The notes beneath the pieces are model-generated. The model was not told where the DNA came from, made no database searches, and saw only the letters and a list, made by a program, of their open reading frames with translations. A stretch of DNA of 64,000 bases from assembly GCA_041397865.1 (NCBI GenBank), contig JAWKVT010000003.1:124001-188000 (forward strand), written 5' to 3'. Below, in pieces: positions 60,170 through 64,000 of the stretch; the first letter of the stretch is position 1; the number at the start of each line of letters is the position of its first letter. The DNA is from TMED27 sp041397865 (GTDB lineage: Bacteria; Pseudomonadota; Alphaproteobacteria; Micavibrionales; Micavibrionaceae). The position numbers were made by a program, and so were the translations under genes.

Positions 60170-62002
60170 TTACATCCGCGCCGGAATCTCTATCCCCAAA
60201 ACGCCCAGCACAAACCTAAGCTGACGATGGGTAAGAGCGCATAATGCCAAACGGCTGGCGCGGATACTCTCATCTTCTTCGGAAAGAATATGGCAGTTGC
60301 CGTAAAAAGAGCTAAACGCCTGCGCCAGCCTATACGCATAATCACACAAAACATGCGGCGTATAATTACCAAGCGCCATCTCAAAATGATCCGGAAATTC
60401 GCTCAGCAGCAGCGCCAAAGAACGGTCCCCATCGGCAATTTGGAATGCAAGGTTTTCAGGGACTTCAATACCTTGCCCCTCCGCTTTGCGCAGCAAAGAC
60501 TGAATCCGCACAGCCTGATACAGCAAATACGGCCCCGTCTTGCCTTCAAACGAAGTCATCCGCTCCAGATCAAACACATAATCGGATTGCCGCTGATTTT
60601 GCAGGTCCGCAAATTTAATTGCGGCCAGCGCGACCTTTCGGGCCACATCTTCATATTCCGCCGCATCCATATCCTTCGCCAGTTCCGCTTCATCCAGCCG
60701 CATGCGCGCTTTCTCCACGCCCATGGCAATTAAATCCTCCAGCTTCATCACCCCGCCCGCGCGGGTTTTAAACGGTTTTCCGTCCGGCCCGTTCATCGTG
60801 CCAAATCCGGCAAAGGTCAGTTCGGGCCGCTCAGCCTCCACCAGCCCGCCCTTACGTGCAGCGCGGAAGAGCTGCTCAAAATGAAGAGACTGGCGCTGAT
60901 CCACAACATAGATAATTTTATCCGGGTTGTGGGTTTTCACCCGATCAATAATCGTGCCCATATCCGTGGTCGAATACATCACCGCTCCGTCGGATTTCAA
61001 AAGAATCAGCGGCGGGAATTCCTTCGCATCGCCCTCCTGTGCAACTTCAATCACCAGCGCCCCTTCGCTTTCAACCGCGACACCTTTGGCCTTAAGCTCT
61101 TCAACCATCGGTGCGATGAACGGGTGCGCATCGGCCTCGCCCTTCCATTCATCGAAATGCACACCAAGGCCGTCAAAATTCGCCTTCATCCCCTCAATTG
61201 AAATATCAATAAACTGCCGCCAGCGCTTGGTGTACGCCTCATCCCCGTCCTGCAATTTTTTCGTCGCCGCCCGCGCGGCTTCCATGCGCATTTCATCCGC
61301 TTTACAATCCGCCGCCGCTTTCGGGTAAATCCCGGCCAGTTGCTCCATGCTTACCGGACCTTCATACCCGCGAATATCCAGTTCCGACAAAATCATCCCC
61401 ATCGGCGTGCCCCAATCGCCCATATGCACATCGCCAATGGCGTTATAGCCCACCGCCTTCATCATCCGCCGCAGCGCATCCCCGATAATCGAGCTGCGCA
61501 AATGCCCGACATGCATCGGCTTGGCGATATTCGGCCCGCCGTAATCAAGGACAACCGTTTGCCCCACCCCGCTTTCGGCGATGCCTAAACGCTCATCGGC
61601 GGCGGTTTCCGCCAGATGCGCGGCGATAAATTCATCTTTTACATCCAAATTGATAAAGCCGGGTCCAGCGATCTCAACTCTATCAAAAATCGAAGCACTC
61701 GACATATCTGAAGAACCCCAACTCCCACCATCCAAAGCGGCTTGCACCGCTCTAGCGTCATTATCGGCCATAGAGGGCGCAACTATACTAGGGTTAAGCT
61801 CATAAATAACTTCTCGGATTGCCTCGGCCACCTCGCGTGGGTTTTTCTTGGCTTGTTTGGCCGCGGCCATCGCGCCGTTACACTGAAACTGGCACAAATC
61901 CGGGCGGTCGGAAACACGTACAGCCCCCAAACCCGCGTCCAGCCCTTGGCGCTCAAACGCCGCGCCCACAATCTTCGATAATTTTTCTGCAAGTGATGTC
62001 AT
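60170..62002 (-). CDS. argS: Arginyl-tRNA synthetase
   Basis: The 610-residue class I synthetase has GGPNIAKPMHVGHLRSSIIG (HIGH-type motif), the ArgS-typical DFMNQRQ-like block (LQNQRQSDYVFDLERMTSFEG) and KTRAGGVMKLEDLI in place of a standard KMSKS. The C-terminal anticodon-binding domain ends with CALTHRQLRFVLGVLGIEIPARM. The ATG at 62000-62002 is preceded by the leader motif shared with fmt. Confidence 0.97.
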   Translation of the reverse strand: MTSLAEKLSKIVGAAFERQGLDAGLGAVRVSDRPDLCQFQCNGAMAAAKQAKKNPREVAEAIREVIYELNPSIVAPSMADNDARAVQAALDGGSWGSSDMSSASIFDRVEIAGPGFINLDVKDEFIAAHLAETAADERLGIAESGVGQTVVLDYGGPNIAKPMHVGHLRSSIIGDALRRMMKAVGYNAIGDVHMGDWGTPMGMILSELDIRGYEGPVSMEQLAGIYPKAAADCKADEMRMEAARAATKKLQDGDEAYTKRWRQFIDISIEGMKANFDGLGVHFDEWKGEADAHPFIAPMVEELKAKGVAVESEGALVIEVAQEGDAKEFPPLILLKSDGAVMYSTTDMGTIIDRVKTHNPDKIIYVVDQRQSLHFEQLFRAARKGGLVEAERPELTFAGFGTMNGPDGKPFKTRAGGVMKLEDLIAMGVEKARMRLDEAELAKDMDAAEYEDVARKVALAAIKFADLQNQRQSDYVFDLERMTSFEGKTGPYLLYQAVRIQSLLRKAEGQGIEVPENLAFQIADGDRSLALLLSEFPDHFEMALGNYTPHVLCDYAYRLAQAFSSFYGNCHILSEEDESIRASRLALCALTHRQLRFVLGVLGIEIPARM

Positions 62003-62010
62003 GGCAATCT

Positions 62011-62050
62011 TTTAAACCACGAAGGGAAAGAGGTCACGGAGAATTTAAAA
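62011..62050 (-). repeat. argS leader copy of the CTCCGTGACCT motif
   Basis: On the minus strand the sequence reads TTCTCCGTGACCT, then about ten bases, then CGTGGTTTAAA, ending nine bases before the argS ATG. The 11-base core CTCCGTGACCT is identical to that of the fmt leader at 19822-19863. See that entry for the comparison. Confidence 0.55.
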
Positions 62051-62215
62051 AAACAAAAATCAATCAAACAGCGCACTTTAAACTTGAATCCGGGGATTGA
62101 CAGCGCATAAAAAATATAGGAATATATTCAAAATTTTGTCCAAAAAATAAAATTAAAGTAGAGCCCCCCCACCCCTAAAATTTTTAAAAACAAACTATAA
62201 AGCCCAAAAAATAAA

Positions 62216-62449
62216 ATGAAAACAAGTGCGTATAAAACCTTATTTTTCCTCATTCCGGTCCTTGGCCTTTCCGCATGCCAATCCCTCCGCGCTCCGCGCG
62301 TCAACGCCACGCCGGAGTCTATGTCCTCCGATACCTTGTGCTACCGCTACGCCAGCTCCAAAAACGAAGCTTTGAGAGAAGAAATCGCCCGCCGCAACCT
62401 CAACTGCGCGGCTATTCTCGAAAACGACCCGCTATATCAGGGGCGATAA
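62216..62449 (+). CDS. Small lipoprotein, unknown
   Basis: The 77-residue protein has a lipoprotein signal: MKTSAYKTLFFLIPVLGLSA followed by Cys21 (lipobox LSAC). The mature part is short, with DTLCYRYASSKNEALREEIARR and NLNCAAIL, two further Cys that could pair. It lies divergent from argS and convergent with hldE. A role in the envelope is likely but not identified. Confidence 0.82.
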   Translation: MKTSAYKTLFFLIPVLGLSACQSLRAPRVNATPESMSSDTLCYRYASSKNEALREEIARRNLNCAAILENDPLYQGR

Positions 62450-62458
62450 GCCTATCGT

Positions 62459-64000
62459 TTACGCCGCTTCGCCGGTTTTCATTTTGGCGATTGAGTTTGT
62501 GGTCGAATGGCCTTCATAGACGGGCATGACGTTGACCTCTCCGCCATAGGCACGAACTGTCGGCGCTTCGGGAATTTGGTCCTCGGTATAATCACCGCCT
62601 TTGAAATATACATCGGGTTTAAGAGCTTCCAGCAGGGCAATCGCGGTATTATCGTCGCCCTCTTGCCGCGCACCGAACATGACAACCATGTCGATCGCCC
62701 CCAGCGCAGCCAGAACGGCGGCGCGCGATTGCTCATCATGCACCGGGCGTTCCGCGCCTTTCAGAATTTTAATCGAAGCATCACCGTTCAGCCCCATAAC
62801 AAGACGGTCGCAATGATCGCGGGCGTTATTGAGATATGAAACATGGCCGTAATGAAGAATGTCGAAGCAGCCATTGGTGAAGCCCACCTTCAGCCCCCGC
62901 GCCTTCCAGCGCCGGACCAACTCGGCGGCCTCGGCCCAGCCCGTATCGCTATATTCAAAAATATCGCCCCTGCGTGCGCGCTCTGCCTTGTCGCGGTCTT
63001 TCCCGGTTTGGGTCAACGCGTCGCCCTGATCGCTGTCCAGCGCCCTGACCAGTTCGCTATGGCGCACCGCCGCCGTCCCCACCTTGGTCACAACGATGGA
63101 CCCCGCAATATTGGCCAGCGAAGCCGCCTGCACCAGCGTTCCTCCGGCAGCCACAGCGGCGGCCACAGTTGCAATCACGGTGTCGCCCGCCCCGGAAACG
63201 TCAAAAACCTCGATATCCGTTGTTCGCAAATGCACAGGCACCGCACCGTGTTCAATCACGCTGATTCCCTCGCCCGAGCGCGTGGCGATCACCGCGCCGA
63301 TGCCGCATTCCTCAATAAGACCCCGCGCGGCATGGATAACCTCATCATCGCTCGAAACCGCTGCCCCCCGTGCCGCTTCGGAAAGCTCTTTCTTATTCGG
63401 TGTCACCGCCGCCGCTCCGCGATAAATTGAAAAATCCTGCCCCTTCGGATCGACGATCACAGGAATATTTTTCGCCGCCGCCGCGTCGATAATTCCGGCA
63501 ATTACATCCGGACGAAGCAACCCCTTGCCGTAATCCGACAAAATAACGGCTTGTACGTCATCCAGCGCCGTTTTAACCGTATCGACAATCCGCGTTGCAG
63601 TATCGTCGCTAATGGCGTTTTTGTTTTCAAAATCAGTCCGCAGCAGTTGCTGATGGCCCGCAAGGAAACGGGTTTTGACCGTTGTCGGGCGGCTGTTTTC
63701 CGTGATAAGGCTGTCGGCGCTATAGCCCAGCGCGCTGATTTGTGTACGAAGTTGCGCCCCTTCATCGTCATCCCCGATAAGCGCAACAATTCGCCCCTGT
63801 GCGCCCAGCCCCGCAAGATTGGCCAGCGCGTTCCCAGCTCCGCCAAGCATGCGCTCTTCGCGCTTCACGCTCAAAACCGGCACAGGGCTTTCCGGTGAAA
63901 TGCGTTCAACGCTGCCGTAAACGAAACGATCAAGCATGATATCGCCAACCACCAGAACGGACGATTTTTTGATATTTTCAAGCACGGATTGAAGCGTGAG
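62459..64000 (-). CDS. hldE: Bifunctional heptose kinase/adenylyltransferase HldE (5' end possibly outside window)
   Basis: The protein has the PfkB-type kinase domain first (VLVVGDIMLDRFVYGSVERISPE..., DIEVFDVSGAGDTVIATVAA with the catalytic Asp). A nucleotidyltransferase with FTNGCFDILHYGHVSYLNNA follows. It makes ADP-heptose precursors for LPS inner core. A GTG at 63983-63985 could start it, giving 508 residues. However, the frame stays open to the window edge, no ribosome site is seen, and relatives have a slightly longer N-terminus, so the true start may lie outside. Confidence 0.95.
   Translation of the reverse strand, partial: LTLQSVLENIKKSSVLVVGDIMLDRFVYGSVERISPESPVPVLSVKREERMLGGAGNALANLAGLGAQGRIVALIGDDDEGAQLRTQISALGYSADSLITENSRPTTVKTRFLAGHQQLLRTDFENKNAISDDTATRIVDTVKTALDDVQAVILSDYGKGLLRPDVIAGIIDAAAAKNIPVIVDPKGQDFSIYRGAAAVTPNKKELSEAARGAAVSSDDEVIHAARGLIEECGIGAVIATRSGEGISVIEHGAVPVHLRTTDIEVFDVSGAGDTVIATVAAAVAAGGTLVQAASLANIAGSIVVTKVGTAAVRHSELVRALDSDQGDALTQTGKDRDKAERARRGDIFEYSDTGWAEAAELVRRWKARGLKVGFTNGCFDILHYGHVSYLNNARDHCDRLVMGLNGDASIKILKGAERPVHDEQSRAAVLAALGAIDMVVMFGARQEGDDNTAIALLEALKPDVYFKGGDYTEDQIPEAPTVRAYGGEVNVMPVYEGHSTTNSIAKMKTGEAA

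Overview
The window looks like a chromosomal segment of an alphaproteobacterium, possibly from the Micavibrio/Rhodospirillales side of the class. That placement is inference. It rests on a TIGR02300/FYDLN-acid protein (a family known from alphaproteobacteria), the rpmH-rnpA pair, the yidD-yidC-engB and def-fmt-truA-dapE-dapD neighbourhoods, a TPP-riboswitch thiC operon and an HldE-type heptose enzyme. Most of the window is moderate-GC housekeeping sequence. Several stretches are visibly AT-richer and look acquired or decaying.

Layout. 0-4 kb (mostly minus strand): a TPP riboswitch, a CHMI-fold protein and thiC, followed by a membrane-anchored coiled-coil protein and a Cys-rich exported protein. 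4-11 kb: an unrecognised enzyme-like protein, Sco1, an SCP2-fold protein, an exported coiled-coil protein, a DUF218 protein, a UbiH-type monooxygenase and a patatin. 11-26 kb: rpmH, rnpA, rmuC, a pilin-like gene, engB, yidC, yidD, def, fmt, truA, dapE and dapD. This block appears rearranged: rmuC-to-yidD is flipped relative to the usual order. A three-gene insert between def and fmt carries a decayed duplicate of fmt. An HD-hydrolase-like gene is translationally coupled to dapE. 26-32 kb: a FemAB-like gene, a DUF3108 gene, glmU and glmS (cell-envelope precursors). 32-47 kb: beta-oxidation genes of the FadE/FadA/FadN type, prmA, and a 1082-residue protein that aligns end to end with PEP carboxylase motifs but has lost most catalytic loops.

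47-52.6 kb is an accessory island between fadN and a tRNA pair (Gln, Thr). It holds a FimB/FimE-sized tyrosine recombinase just downstream of two identical 21-bp palindromic sites in inverted orientation, a class-3 lipase, a Rap1a/Tai-like protein, a frameshifted RTX-type pseudogene, a five-codon stub of a lipase-like gene, and tRNA-like relics. The recombinase with its inverted sites is the best candidate for an undescribed system: a compact invertible switch or mobile cassette.

53-60 kb carries DotM- and DotL-like genes of a type IVB (Dot/Icm-like) coupling complex, with an unknown membrane protein between them and a pilin-like gene overlapping the dotL end. A homologue of that pilin-like gene lies at 13.1 kb. 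Next come an orphan gene with its own promoter and palindrome, and a Fic-fold protein with a degenerate active-site motif. The window ends with argS, a small lipoprotein and hldE.

All functional calls come from reading motifs and context by eye. No database search was possible.
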